From Mytilus trossulus (lineage: Eukaryota; Mollusca; Bivalvia; Mytilida; Mytilidae): DNA of 64,000 nucleotides. The stretch is taken from NCBI RefSeq assembly GCF_036588685.1, contig NW_026963295.1, forward strand, positions 3,472,001-3,536,000, read 5' to 3'. The position numbers and the translations under genes are program-made. Positions 12,001 to 22,375 of this stretch are shown here, one piece after another; the first letter of the stretch is position 1, and each line of letters opens with the position of its first letter. The notes below the pieces were generated by a model. It worked only from the letters and a program-made list of their open reading frames with translations. It was not told the DNA's origin and searched no databases.

Positions 12001-15000
12001 AAAAACTTACCTATAACTTCTGAAATTTCTATATGCCTTCACTAAGAATCGAACACGTCCATGAGTTGCGTTACGTGATACTGACATCAACATATGACGA
12101 AACCATGGGCTACAAGTCGGTTACCATTTAAATGTCTATTATACATATATATACATATAACGCGTCAAAACATCAACCAAACAATGTTAGATCTGTAAAT
12201 TTGCTTTCGCAATTTTTTGGTTTTCCCTCGCCGAGATTCGAACCCATGCTACTGTGATATCGTGACACCAAATCTCCTGCACTGCAGCCGTCCCGCTAGA
12301 CCATTCGGCCAGCTGGGTTCTAAAAAATAAAGCTTTAAGTGGCCGTGTGTTACCATTTCTAGTCAGTTTTAATCTAGCGATGATCTGCAGTATATGATAT
12401 ATAAGGCATGGAGATGTTATCGTTACAGATCAGCTCAAATATCTATAGTAAAGGATCCTAAAAATTAATGTATGATACAGTCACAGAAAATAATTATATT
12501 TATAAGTACGTCTGAGTCAGTGACAACTCTACAAAAGATTTATTTATTGGATCGCCATCAATGATGGTGATACGTGGCTGTGTACATTATGTATATACAA
12601 CTCGTCTAAACATCAACCCAACGATGTTAAATCTGTAAATTTGCTTTAGCAAATTTATTGTTCTTCCCTCGCAGGCATTCGAACCCATGCTACTGTGATA
12701 TCGTGACACCAAATCGCATGCACTGCAGCCGTCCCGCTAGACCACACCACCACCTGGACTCTACAAAAATAAAGCTTTCAGTGGCCGTGTGTTACCTTTC
12801 CTCGTCAGTTTTTATCTTGCGGCGTACTGCAGTACATGGTAAGTAAGGTATGGAGATGTTATTGTTACAGATCAGCTCAATTGTCTATAGTAAAGGATCC
12901 TACAAATTAATGTAAGATACAGTCACAGAAAATAGTTATATTTACAAGTACGTCTGAGTCAGTGACAACTCTACAACAGATTTATCCATCGGATCGCCAT
13001 GAATGATGGTGATACGTGGCTGTATACATAATATATAAATGAATATATGATTTGCAACGCGAAAACGGACGGGGCTTGTACCTTTGTATATACATAATAG
13101 GTTAAACGTATAGTATGAGTTGGTAGCTACGAGGTTTCATGGTTAATTTAAATGAGTAAAAGACAAGGAGTTGTCTGTTTAGGTCTTAATCCCTGAATTC
13201 TTTTTCTTTTCCTTATTCCCTTGTTTTCAGCTTTTGTTCTTGTTTTGCATGTTATAATATTGTGGATATTTTGTGAAAAAAAAAGTTTGGTAGTTTATTA
13301 TCGATTTATTGTTGGTTATTCTAAATATTATTTCATCTGTTTCACTCTATAATTTTACAAATGTTAATTCGCACAATTCCTTTGCTAGAATCGTGATGTG
13401 CCTAGAATTTGGCGTCTTGTTAGAAATTTGAATAGAATTAAGATAGAATATATATCTTATTTTGTAAAAATTGCAAAATTTAGCTCTTGTATGTCTTACG
13501 TCAGAACATAGAACAGTTAACATGAGAGTAACTTGTGTGAAAGAAAGCAGACTTGAGGCTATCATAAATTTGAGGATCACATTATATAAAAGATTCAAGT
13601 GTTTTATTACAATTTATAGAGTACTGGTTAGGTGGAACCGACGAACAAAAAGAAGGTGTTTGGATATGGTCACACAGTCAGAATCTTATAACCTTTACTG
13701 ATTGGAGAGAGGGAGAACCAAACAATTATAACGGCAATGAACATTGTCTTTCATTGAAGGAAGCCTCTGGGTATGCATGGAATGATGGCCCATGTCAAAA
13801 TTTGATGCCATTTATCTGCGAAAAAGGCAAGTCACTTTTTTTTCTCTATAAATGTTGAAGGCCGTACTTTAACCTATAATGGTTTAATTTTTAAATTGTT
13901 ATTTGGATGGAGAGTTGTCTCATTGGCACTCACACCACATCTTCCTATATCTATTAAATACATGTATCAAAAGAACGATCGAATGTTTTGATTTAATTTT
14001 CGATATAATTCCAAAGTTTTACATTCAATTTGATTTATAATATTTGCTATGTTATTAATTAGCAAAGGTACCAGGATTATAATTTAGTACGCCAGGCGTG
14101 CGTTTCTCCTTCATAAGACTCTCATCAGTGACGCTCATATGAAAATACTGATAAAGCCAAACAAGTATAAAGTTGAAAAGCATTCAGGATCCAACATTTT
14201 TAGTTTACCCCTAAATGAAATTAACAAAATGCGATGTCCGGCATTGGACACTCAAGTTTTTTTAAGCTTAATATTAAGCAGATAAGTTAAGATTTCTGAC
14301 TTTCTGATTCTTTTTGAACTTGTCGTTTCATATGTCATTCAATACAAAAATCATTCTATTATTAAAATCATTTTTTTTCTTAATTTTTTCTCACTTTACA
14401 CATGGTTTTATAAAAAAAAATTATACGACCATTAACCTTTAAAATGATATGTTTATTTGACAATTTTTTTATTTTTTTTTTGCATTTACCTAAAAGTATA
14501 CTTACGGAATTTGCTATAATTGTTCGGTAAACCATCATCAAACACAGATTGTGGTTATTGCTACAACAGATATATTAACCCTTGCCGTTGTTATTGCTGA
14601 AATAGATATATTTACCCTTGCCGTTTTTGGCACAACTTTTTTATCTTTTGGTCCTCGATGCTGTTCAACTTTGTACTTTTTCGGCTTTCAAACTTTTGTA
14701 TCTGGGCGTCACTAGTATGTCTTGTGTGGACATAATACACTTCTGGCGTATAAACATTTTGAACTTGTTGCCTCTTTGTTGGCTGTTGTTCGTGTGATTC
14801 CTTGTCATTTGTGGTCTCCAATTTATTCATATTGTAGTCCTGTGGTGTTGTGTTGTCATTTTGATGTTATATTTCACATGGTCATAAAAGTGCGAAGTTT
14901 GGCATGCCACAAAACCATGTTCAACCCACCATTTTTGCCTTTAAAATTGCACTGTACCAAGTCAGGAATATGGCCATTGTTATATTATAGTTCGTTTCTG

Positions 15001-16531
15001 TGTGTTTAACATTTTAACGTTGTGTCGTTTGTTTTCTCTTTTTTTTAATGTAAATTCACATTGCGATAAGATGTGTCACGGTACTTGTCTATCCGAAATT
15101 CATGTTTTTGGTTTTGATGTTATATATATATGTTATATTTGTTATTCTCGTGGGATTTTGTCTGATGCTCGGTATTTTTCTGTGTGTGTTACATTTTAGT
15201 GTTATGTCGTTGCTCTCCTCTTATATTTAATCCGTTTCCCTCGGTTTTAGTTTGTTACGAGGTAAACATTATTTCAGGCCTCTAGTTGAATTTTGGAATC
15301 AAAACTGTGCATCGCTAGTTATACGAGTTTTTCCACCTACTCCAAGAACGGAAAATGCGTATCACTTAAGTTGCTCTTTACAGTTGCCGTTAAAGAAATA
15401 TTGTTATCGACCCTAGTCGTCTTGTATCAGGTTATGTCGTTATCACATATCGATAATTAGCAAAATATGTCGATATTTAATTTTAAATGATACCTATTTA
15501 TGATTAATAAGAATTGATTTTACATGTGTGCTCCTCTATTTTTAATGACTATAGATTATGACTATTTCGTCTATCAAATTTGTTCTTACTGCCTGTTTAA
15601 TAATTTTTTTTTTTTTTTTTTTTTAAACTCAAATGAAACATTATTGATTTTTTCCATTTCGATTTACCTGATAGCTCTACTCTCACTTTAACTACAAATG
15701 AATATTAGCAAGCAATCCAGTGCAATCATGAAAACAGGAATGTTATGAATAGTAACCCTAAATTAATCTACTTATTTTATGTTGAATTTATTGTTTTTAG
15801 CAAAAACATATTGAGGTTCGAGAGTCTCCATTGTCTACAGATGATTTACATTTATGTCAGGTGTTTTAAGATAACTTCTTTAATTCATTCTAGGCATCTA
15901 TATCCGTTATTGTTTCTCTTACTTTGTCTTTCTATCTTTCTTATTGACGCATTTTTGTATTGTTTTTGTTTCAATATTTCAAATTCAAATTTAAAACTCC
16001 AGAATCCCATGAGTGTGTTTATAGCGCATGCACAGTTTGAGAAAAAAGTGTGGACCAAAGGGAAAACATACTAACGAAGCTACGGCGTTGAATTATCTGA
16101 AGATCTTAATAATTATAGTTGTATTTATTACATTACTTGCAATGTAAAACCCTGGTTTCCCAGATAAATGCAAACAAAAAATATAAAATGTGAAATAAAC
16201 TCCGTTATTTCACTCATCTGACGTCATACAATAATATGTGTTGTCAAGACGTCATCGATGACATCGAATCAAAGCAGCTTTAAATCCGTAGAAAACATAT
16301 AGTTCCTTACATTTTCTACTTTAATTCCACTAAAAATTCCATTGTCAATGTAATGAAAAGAATAAATAATTTTCTGTATTTGAATTCATTGATTACATTT
16401 GGATTTAGTTATTCTATGGGTAATTTTTAGAATTATTTGATCTACTCTCTGACGGGTTTGTTGTCTCCTTCACACGTTCCCCATATCAATTCTCAATTAT
16501 ACATGTTTCTCCTACAGATGTATTAAATTGA
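6073..16531 (+). CDS. Secreted C-type lectin, copy A (five exons, EPN-type)
   Basis: Exons read as 6073-6367, 7268-7356, 8643-8730, 13620-13826 and 16518-16531, with phases 1-0-1-1; the spliced product is 230 aa. The start sits in an ACCATGG context. Residues 1-18 are a hydrophobic signal peptide. Residues 53-82 form a Cys-rich PAN/apple-like segment (Cys53, 57, 63, 64, 65, 75, 81, 82). A C-type lectin domain runs from about Cys103 to Lys226, with WLGGTD, the sugar/Ca2+ motif EPN (190-192), WND (211-213) and a closing FICEK. In this family EPN predicts Ca2+-dependent binding of mannose-type sugars. The mature protein should be secreted and could act in pathogen recognition, feeding or shell matrix; those roles are inference. 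Intron 4 appears to use a GC donor (AAG/GCAAGT). Cys65 and Cys155 are extra compared with copy C. Splicing was inferred from consensus sites and conservation among three copies, not from transcripts. Confidence 0.88.
7795..8080. repeat. 146-bp minisatellite, two units (intron 2, lectin A)
   Basis: Units start TTACCTCCC at 7795 and 7941 and share ATGACATCACATACG, GGTAGTCCATCGA and GCTAGCAGCCGATGAT blocks. The homologous site in copy C has about 2.6 units. Confidence 0.75.
8461..8567 (+). mobile_element. tRNA-derived SINE, intron 2 of lectin A
   Basis: Has an A-box-like TCTAGCGCGTTGG and a B-box GTTCGAATCCC, spaced as in a tRNA with a long variable region, followed by an A-rich end. Orthologous copies sit in intron 2 of lectin B and C, so it was inserted before the gene family duplicated. 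Confidence 0.65.
9428..9780 (+). repeat. ~340-bp direct repeat left of Helitron (intron 3, lectin A)
   Basis: Starts ATAACATCTTAGCCACA and runs past CAATTTAGACTCG. It recurs at 11142-11495. Both are absent from the shorter intron 3 of lectin B, where CTACCAGTTAA joins nearly directly to AGTCTTGTCAAATAG. The pair could be terminal repeats of one inserted element or a local duplication. Confidence 0.6.
9819..10993 (+). mobile_element. Non-autonomous Helitron, intron 3 of lectin A
   Basis: The 5' end reads A/TCTATACTATTAAACGA, the Helitron TC start with the usual TCTMTAYTA-like beginning. The 3' end has the hairpin CCCGCG-ATTT-CGCGGG followed six bases later by CTAG and a flanking T, the standard Helitron terminus inserted between A and T. 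No Rep/helicase frame is present in the 1175 bp. An internal inverted repeat (ATCCACGGTGGTCA and TGACCGCCGTGGAT, about 10229-10300) can form a long hairpin. Confidence 0.78.
11142..11495 (+). repeat. ~340-bp direct repeat right of Helitron (intron 3, lectin A)
   Basis: Second copy of the repeat at 9428-9780, about 85-90 percent identical by eye. The same pair is at about 56306-56665 and 58032-58370 in unit C. Confidence 0.6.
12157..13035 (-). mobile_element. Two tandem ~433-bp tRNA-SINE units, intron 3 of lectin A
   Basis: On the minus strand each unit has GGTCTAGCGGGAC (A-box-like) and GGGTTCGAAT (B box), then a hairpin of the type AAATTTGC-NAAA-GCAAATTT. Near the other end is the near-palindrome ATCGCCATCAATGATGGTGAT-like block. 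Unit boundaries fall near 12157, 12590 and 13035. It is a tRNA-derived SINE tandemly duplicated before the A/C duplication. Confidence 0.65.
13826..13832 (+). promoter_or_regulatory. GC-type splice donor of intron 4, lectin A
   Basis: The exon ends AAAAAG and the intron begins GCAAGT, the preferred context of GC-AG introns. Joining here to the acceptor before 16518 gives the C-terminus D-V-L-N-stop, matching D-L-L-N-stop in copy B, which has a GT donor at the same place. The same GC is at 60659 in copy C. Confidence 0.65.
14062..14205. repeat. Partial GGTACCAGGATTATAA repeat, intron 4 of lectin A
   Basis: A partial copy of the same dispersed family. Its minus strand keeps an intact CTGATGA and GAAA with a CGC/GCG closing stem. 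The copy at 60802-60945 is its duplicate. Confidence 0.6.
14560..15255. mobile_element. Dispersed repeat in intron 4 of lectin A
   Basis: AT-rich insertion with CTGGGCGTCACTAGTATG, GTACCAAGTCAGGAATATGG and GTTGTGTCGTTTG blocks that resemble 3' ends of invertebrate retroelements. It is present in unit C (61270-61990) but missing from lectin B, where the flanks are close together. The short frames inside are not credible genes. Confidence 0.5.
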
Positions 16532-16577
16532 GTTGGAAGAAGAAGTAATGATTTAGAAGACAAAGATCACCGAGTAC

Positions 16578-16583
16578 AATAAA
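16578..16583 (+). terminator. Polyadenylation signal of lectin A
   Basis: AATAAA lies 47 bases after the TGA stop of the last exon, a usual place for a short 3' UTR. The same hexamer is conserved in copy C. Confidence 0.6.
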
Positions 16584-16632
16584 GCATGTTCTACAACAAT
16601 TTGTCCAATACATTAAAGTGTAATGTATCTTA

Positions 16633-16734
16633 CAAAGTGTTGTATATCTTTCATGCAAGCTTGTTGTGTGTTGTTGTGTTTGGTTCTTTTGGAGTCTTGT
16701 TTTATTATATATTCAATGATAACCAAACAACTAA
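16633..16734 (+). repeat. 102-bp direct repeat left of the LTR element
   Basis: Host sequence from CAAAGTGTTGTATATC to CCAAACAACTAA, repeated without a visible change at 22376-22477 on the other side of the LTR element. Unit B (about 45115-45190) has a single diverged copy of part of this sequence and no insertion. Confidence 0.85.
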
Positions 16735-17935
16735 TAATAGGGTTCTTGTGGCGAATAAAAGGATTCGTCAAGTTTCATTATTCATTTATTCATACGACAT
16801 AAATAAATCAACCCTGAAAGTACACAAATAACAAAACGTAAATACATAGACAGTACAGTGTACAAAGGGGTATAACTCTAAATCATAAAACGGAAAGTAC
16901 ATTATAAAATACGATAAACTAGCTCTTTTCTGTAAGAATACAACCAATACTATTTAAGTGTATATTATAATTATATGAATTCAATTAAACTCAATTATAA
17001 ACCAAGTCAGGATTAATTACTACATATGTCCAATTGTATTACGCTACTCATTCATAGATTTATGAATGAACTACAATTTCGTACTATAATGTTTACATGT
17101 AATAATTGACATACAGGTAACTACTATTCACAAGACACAAACAATACATATACTGAACTAAAATTAAATAGACAAACACAGACAATACAGTAAACTAAAA
17201 ATACATGTAACACTGATCTTACCATGTATATGGTACAAAGGTCTATCTCCTGTTTAGAAACATCACCAGATTAATTTAATATGAAGATATTCTGGTCCTG
17301 TTAAAATACAAATATAACCTACATAAGTCTAATGAACTAACTATATCAGCATAACATTTATATAAACAATAAGTAAAATGTTCAGCAGACATTACTTTGG
17401 ACCTTTTATAATACAAAAATAACTGTACCAGTACATGTATCATTAATATATCTATGATATATTATTTCTCTGAGTTCATGGAAATACTTCTTTAAAATAA
17501 AATATCTATCATTCATGCACAATCATTCTGACTTATTCAAAATACATGTTCTCTCAGATTCAAACTAAAGGAATACTGCGCAAATATTAAAGACTTAGAA
17601 ATATTAGTAACTGACCTGATTAATATGGAATAAGTGTCCAGAATATAAACTATATAACTATTTTAAATATGGCTGCTACATGTAAAGCTTTCTCTCAAGG
17701 TATATCAAAAAGAGTGGCAAAAACTATGAACTCAATGACTGTGACCAATAGTAGACAAGATAATATGACACATGACTGACTAACTAATGAACCAGAAAAA
17801 TAGAGTAGAATTGTACTAAGAAGAAATAAGAGAATAGAAGAATTGATGAACTCTTAATAAACATATAATAAAGCTACTAATTAATATTAATTATTCTAAA
17901 AGAAAATAAATATTAATGCTAAACACTCTACCACA
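16733..17935 (-). repeat. 3' LTR of the Gypsy element
   Basis: On the element strand the LTR runs TGTGGTAGAG to CTATTA; its last two bases read TT on that strand instead of the CA end seen in the other LTR. About 1203 bp. Confidence 0.85.
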
Positions 17936-17948
17936 TACTCCCCTGGCA
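17936..17948 (-). other. Polypurine tract of the Gypsy element
   Basis: The element strand reads CCAGGGGAGTA directly before the 3' LTR, the usual place for plus-strand priming. Confidence 0.6.
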
Positions 17949-18151
17949 TCTAAAATGACGTCCACGTCATTTCAGAGTATACAACAAAATATCTATGAAA
18001 AATAAAAATGAAATAGAATTATATCTGAAGCTGCAATGTACTGATACTGCAATCACTAATAAATACAGTAGGAATCAATCAAGGATAATCCACTGAAATA
18101 TTAACAAATATAAGATTAATAGTATCAATAGTAAAGCTAAAATATAAAACA

Positions 18152-19042
18152 TCAATGATCGGTCAAAATGGCTAATAAAGCCTTCCCTGCTTCAAGCTCT
18201 ATCCCTGAAAATAATCCTCTAGCAATACAGCTAGACAGGTAATCTGCCTTCTGTCTCCATTCAGCTACAGGTGTAACTACAGGTGTATCAGTAGGTGGAA
18301 CTGCAGACTTCGTCACATAATCACCAGACTGTAACCACTTAGGTTGTGTCCTCTCTCGGCTTGACCGACGAGGCACAACTGGAGGTATATCATCATCATG
18401 AGCTGGATCTAGTGTCTCTGGTTCTAAAGACGACTCCTGCTCTTTGTCCTCGTGTAAGGAATCAAGTCCCTGTACCTCTATATCTATATCATGGGCGTCC
18501 CCATCTGACTCCGGAGTGTGTAGTACTTCTTCTTCGTGATCATCAATACTATCTGTTTCATCATCACCAACACTGGATGAAGTGTTGACAACCATTGGTC
18601 GTTGATGTAGGAATATCTCATAATCATCATCACTTTCGATATCGGTATCCTCCATAGTACAGTCTGTGTTAGAGCTGATCTTCTTTTGCAATCTCGTTCT
18701 TGGTCTAGGGACTGGTTTAGGTAATGGTTCTGCCGTTGGTGGTTGACTTGAAATATATCCCACAGGTAATAGAAGATTCCTATGCAATGTACGCTTACGC
18801 CCCTCGCCACTATCTTTTTGTACAACGTACTCTGGTATATCTTTATTAGGTTGTGATAATACTAAATAAATATCGTTCTCCCATTTATCACTCAGCTTAT
18901 GCTTTCCATCAAATGCAACTTTCTTCACTAAAACCTTGTCGCCTTTTTCTACCACTGCTCCTCTTACTTTCAGATCGTAATGTTCTTTTTGTTTCTCATT
19001 TGCCTTCTTTGCTGATTCTGAAGCAAGCTTGTAGGCATCCAC
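18152..19042 (-). pseudogene. Gypsy pol C-terminal part: integrase C-domain and acidic tail
   Basis: 296 codons in a frame shifted relative to the main pol frame; the shift lies in an A-run near 19050. The first 95 residues (GDKVLVKK, KLSDKW, YVVQ, HRNLLLPV) are the integrase C-terminal SH3-like/GPY-F region. A long acidic, low-complexity tail follows with RRSSRERTQPKWL, a motif common at Gypsy pol ends. No envelope-like domain is visible. The ATG is fortuitous. Confidence 0.85.
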
Positions 19043-19139
19043 TAGTCTGTTTTTTCAATTCTGGTATGTACTTGGTGTGTGGTTTCCTATCTTTGTCCTT
19101 TATCAGTCCAAATGCTAAGTCGATGGGAAGCTTTGGTTG

Positions 19140-21143
19140 TCAGCCAAACATCAGAAAGTAAGGTGATTGTCCTGTTGCTTCATGACGAGTGCAGTTGTAC
19201 GCATGCACTAACGGAGCTACGTACGCTTTCCAGTTGATCTTATCTTTTGGCTGTAAAGTTCCAAGCATTGACAGTAATGTACGGTTAAACCTCCCAGTCA
19301 TGCCGTTGCCCATCGGATGGTATGGTGTGGTTCTTGACTTCTTTATCCCTGTTAGACGGCAAAGTTCCTGAATGATGTTACTTTCAAAGGATGGACCCTG
19401 ATCTGAGTGAATTCTGTTAGGTAAACCATAATGCACGATGAAGTTGTTGAGCAATGCTTCTGCAGTTGTCTTTGCAGTCTGGTTGCGTGTTGGTATGACC
19501 TGTGCATAACGTGTAAAGTGGTCGGTGATTACCAAGATGTCTTGAATTCCTCCCTTTGATGGTTCTAGAGTAAGGTAGTCAATCCATATAAGGTCCATTG
19601 GCTGAGTTGTTGTGATGTTGACTAGTGGTGCTCTTCCTGGATCTTTCTTTCTCTTAATACATCTTTCGCATCGTTGAATCCATTCTTCAATATCTTTATT
19701 CATCCCAGGCCAGTAAAAACGTTCTCTTATTAGACTGGTGGTTCTGTCTTTCCCTGGATGTCCCATTTCGTCATGTAATGCTTCTAATGCTAATTTGATG
19801 TGTGAAGATGGTATGATGAGTTGATGATGTATCTTTTCGTCGATGGTGATCTCTCTGTAAAGTACATCATCTATAAGTCTGAGATGGTTGAACTGTTTAC
19901 TTAGTGGACTTGCTAATATCTTTCCTTTTACTGGTTTCTGTCCAGATTTCAGCTGTTTTTTCCATGCGTGGAGTAGTGGATCCATAGCTTGGACTTCTGA
20001 CCAGTTGGTATCAGTTGAAACCTCTATGTGCATATCCAAATTACTAATGTCGATGGTATCTGGTGATATGGCATAGGAGTCAATCAATGGTGTATATATG
20101 CGTCCACATATCGCTTTAATGGAATCTTTGCTGATAGTTGTCAATCTGGATAGTCCATCTGCATCTGCATTGGTCTTGCCTGGGCGATAGATAATGTCGA
20201 AATCGTAAGCGGCTAGTGCAGCGAGCCAACGGTGTCCAGTAGCATCTAGTTTTGCAGACGTGAGTACATATGTGAGTGGGTTGTTGTCTGTGAGTACTCT
20301 AAACTTGTGGCCATAGAGGTAATCATGGAACTTGTCGCTTATGGACCACTTTAGCGCAAGAAATTCCATCTTATGTGCTGGATAGTTCTGTTCTGCTTTT
20401 GTTAAACCTCTGCTAGCATATGCGATAACCCGTTGATGTCCGTCTTGCTCTTGGTATAATACGGCACCAAGTCCTTGACCACTGGCATCAGTGTGGAGTT
20501 CAAATGGTTTAGAGTAATCGACATATCCAAGTATCGGTGCTGATGATAAGTGTTGCTTTAATGTTGTGAAAGCTGTTTCTTGCTTATCAGTCCACTGAAA
20601 TGCTTCTTGTTGTTGTTTCTTAGTCTTCTTTTTCCCTTTCTTTATATATGAAGTTGGCATGATGGATGTAAGTGGCTTTGCTATCTGACTGAAGTTACGG
20701 ATGAACTTGCGGTAGTATCCTACGAATCCGATGAATCTACGTACTTCTTCAGGTGACTTTGGAGTAGGCCAATTCATTACTTTCTCAACTTTCTCTGGGT
20801 CTGTCTCTACTCCCTCTTCAGATACAATATGTCCTACATATTTGACTTTTGGCTGGAAGAAAAAACATTTTGATGGCGAAAGCTTCAAGTTGGCTTGTCG
20901 GAATCTGTCAAAGACCATCTCAAGTCGCTCTAGGTGTTCCTCATACGTTTTAGAAAATATGATGACATCATCAATAAATACGCAACATATACGTATGTGA
21001 AGATCTCTGAGGCAATCTTGCATAAGACGTTGATAAGTGGCGAGGGCGCAAGCAAGTCCGAAAGGCATACGGTTGTACTCGAAGAGTCCAAGAGGTCCTA
21101 CGGTGAATGCTGTCCTCTCCTTGTGTTCCGCAAGTATCTCCAT
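19140..21143 (-). pseudogene. Gypsy pol: partial RT, RNase H, integrase
   Basis: 667 codons. Residues 1-165 are the C-terminal half of reverse transcriptase with the active-site FIDD (56-59, usually YLDD/FIDD). Residues 213-335 are RNase H with Asp219, Glu260 and Asp286. A linker and the integrase zinc-binding HHCC (His457, His462, Cys492, Cys495) follow, then the integrase core with Asp522 and Asp581; the third catalytic residue, expected as Glu near 617, is Gly. The frame ends at a TGA inside the conserved LMFG segment, before the integrase C-terminal domain. Upstream codons for G-Y-H-Q are in frame, then a TAG and the primer site, so gag, protease and the RT fingers are deleted. ATG is incidental, not a true start. 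The element cannot be autonomous. Confidence 0.9.
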
Positions 21144-21153
21144 CTGATGATAA

Positions 21154-21169
21154 CCCTACGTGGGCGCCA
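21154..21169 (-). other. Primer-binding site of the Gypsy element
   Basis: Two bases after the 5' LTR the element strand reads TGGCGCCCACGTAGGG, the TGGCGCC form found in many tRNA-primed LTR elements. The specific tRNA is not determined. RT coding starts immediately after it, showing an internal deletion. Confidence 0.6.
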
Positions 21170-21171
21170 AA

Positions 21172-22375
21172 TGTAATAGGGTTCTTGTGGCGAATAAAAG
21201 GATTCGTCAAGTTTAATTATTCATTTATTCATACGACATAAATAAATCAACCCTGAAAGTACACAAATAACAAAACGTAAATACATAGACAGTACAGTGT
21301 ACAAAGGGGTATAGCTCTAAATCATAAAACGGAAAGTACATGTATAAAATACGATAAACTAGCTCTTTTCTGTAAGAATACAACCAATACTATTTAAGTG
21401 TATATTATAATTATATGAATTCAATTAAACTCAATTATAAACCAAGTCAGGATTAATTACTACATATGTCCAATTGCATTACGCTACTCATTCATAGATT
21501 TATGAATGAACTACAATTTCTTACTATAATGTTTACATGTAATAATTGACATACAGGTAACTACTATTCACAAGACACAAACAATACATATACTGAACTA
21601 AAATTAAATAGACAAACACAGACAATACAGTAAACTAAAAATACACGTAACACTGATCTTACCATGTATATGGTACAAAGGTCTATCTCCTGTTTAGAAA
21701 CATCACCAGATTAATTTAATATGAAGATATTCTGGTCCTGTTAAAATACAAATATAACCTACATAAGTCTAATGAACTAACTATATCAGCATAACATTTA
21801 TATAAACAATAAGTAAAATGTTCAGCAGACATTACTTTGGACCTTTTATAATAATAAAATAACTGTACCAATACATGTATCATTAATATATCTATGATAT
21901 ATTATTTCTCTGAGTTCATGGAAATACTTCTTTAAAATAAAATATCTATCATTCATGCACAATCATTCTGACTTATTCAAAATACATTTTCTCTCTGATT
22001 CAAACTAAAGGAATACTGTGCAAATATTAAAGACTTAGAAATATTAGTAACTGACCTGATTAATATGGAATAAGTGTCCAGAATATAAACTATATAACTA
22101 TTTTAAATATGGCTGCTACATGTAAAGCTTTCTCTCAAGGTATATCAAAAAGAGTGGCAAAAACTATGAACTCAATGACTGTGACCAAGAGTAGACAAGA
22201 TAATATGACACATGACTGACTGACTAATGAACCAGAAAAATAGAGTGGAATTGTACTAAGAAGAAATAAGAGAATAGAAGAATTGATGAACTCTTAATAA
22301 ACATATAATAAAGCTACTAATTAATATTAATTATTCTAAAAGAAAATAAATTTTAATGCTAAACACTCTACCACA
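21172..22375 (-). repeat. 5' LTR of the Gypsy element
   Basis: On the element strand it begins TGTGGTAGAG and ends CTATTACA, giving canonical TG...CA termini; 1204 bp. Confidence 0.87.

Larger units (their letters stand above)
1..16607. repeat. Segmental duplication, unit A
   Basis: This block aligns along its whole length with 48418-63297 at high identity (roughly 95 percent by eye), including lectin exons, introns and shared transposon insertions. Differences are mostly small, plus a few large indels: extra tandem units at 3021-4083, a retroelement segment at 1519-2213 lacking in the other copy, and different minisatellite copy numbers. Since position 1 is already inside the homology, the left edge of the duplication may lie outside the window. 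Homology resumes after the LTR element from about 22705. Confidence 0.85.
16733..22375 (-). mobile_element. Degenerate Gypsy-type LTR retrotransposon
   Basis: Two direct LTRs of about 1203 bp flank a minus-strand pol. In element order: LTR (22375-21172), primer-binding-like TGGCGCCCACGTAGGG (about 21169-21154), a truncated pol, a purine-rich tract AGGGGAGTA next to the second LTR, and that LTR (17935-16733). The gene order RT-RNase H-integrase is that of Gypsy elements. Gag, protease and the first part of RT are missing. Pol is broken by a stop and a frameshift, and the integrase lacks its catalytic Glu. I count about 15-18 differences between LTRs (about 1.4 percent), so insertion is younger than the A/C split. 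Confidence 0.9.

Noticed and set aside
12230..12320. tRNA gene with a long variable arm (minus strand)
   Set aside because: It occurs in repeated SINE units with shared downstream hairpin, and the ends do not form an acceptor stem.
15603..15625. Poly-T run as a functional element
   Set aside because: Simple homopolymer that differs in length in unit C; no evidence of function.
15745..16074. 109-codon frame in intron 4 of lectin A, also kept at 62454-62783
   Set aside because: Hydrophobic low-complexity translation from T-rich DNA; conservation is explained by the recent duplication, and it is absent from lectin B.
6073..16531. Snake-venom-like lectin (toxin)
   Set aside because: The domain keeps Ca2+ and sugar motifs (EPN, WND) and an N-terminal Cys-rich region of its own; nothing points to a toxin.
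18152..18825. Envelope or extra retroviral gene after pol
   Set aside because: The frame is the integrase C-domain plus an acidic tail; no signal peptide, membrane segment or fusion motif is visible.
19140..21143. Large host gene of 667 codons
   Set aside because: The sequence is RT, RNase H and integrase between two LTRs; it is a retrotransposon remnant.
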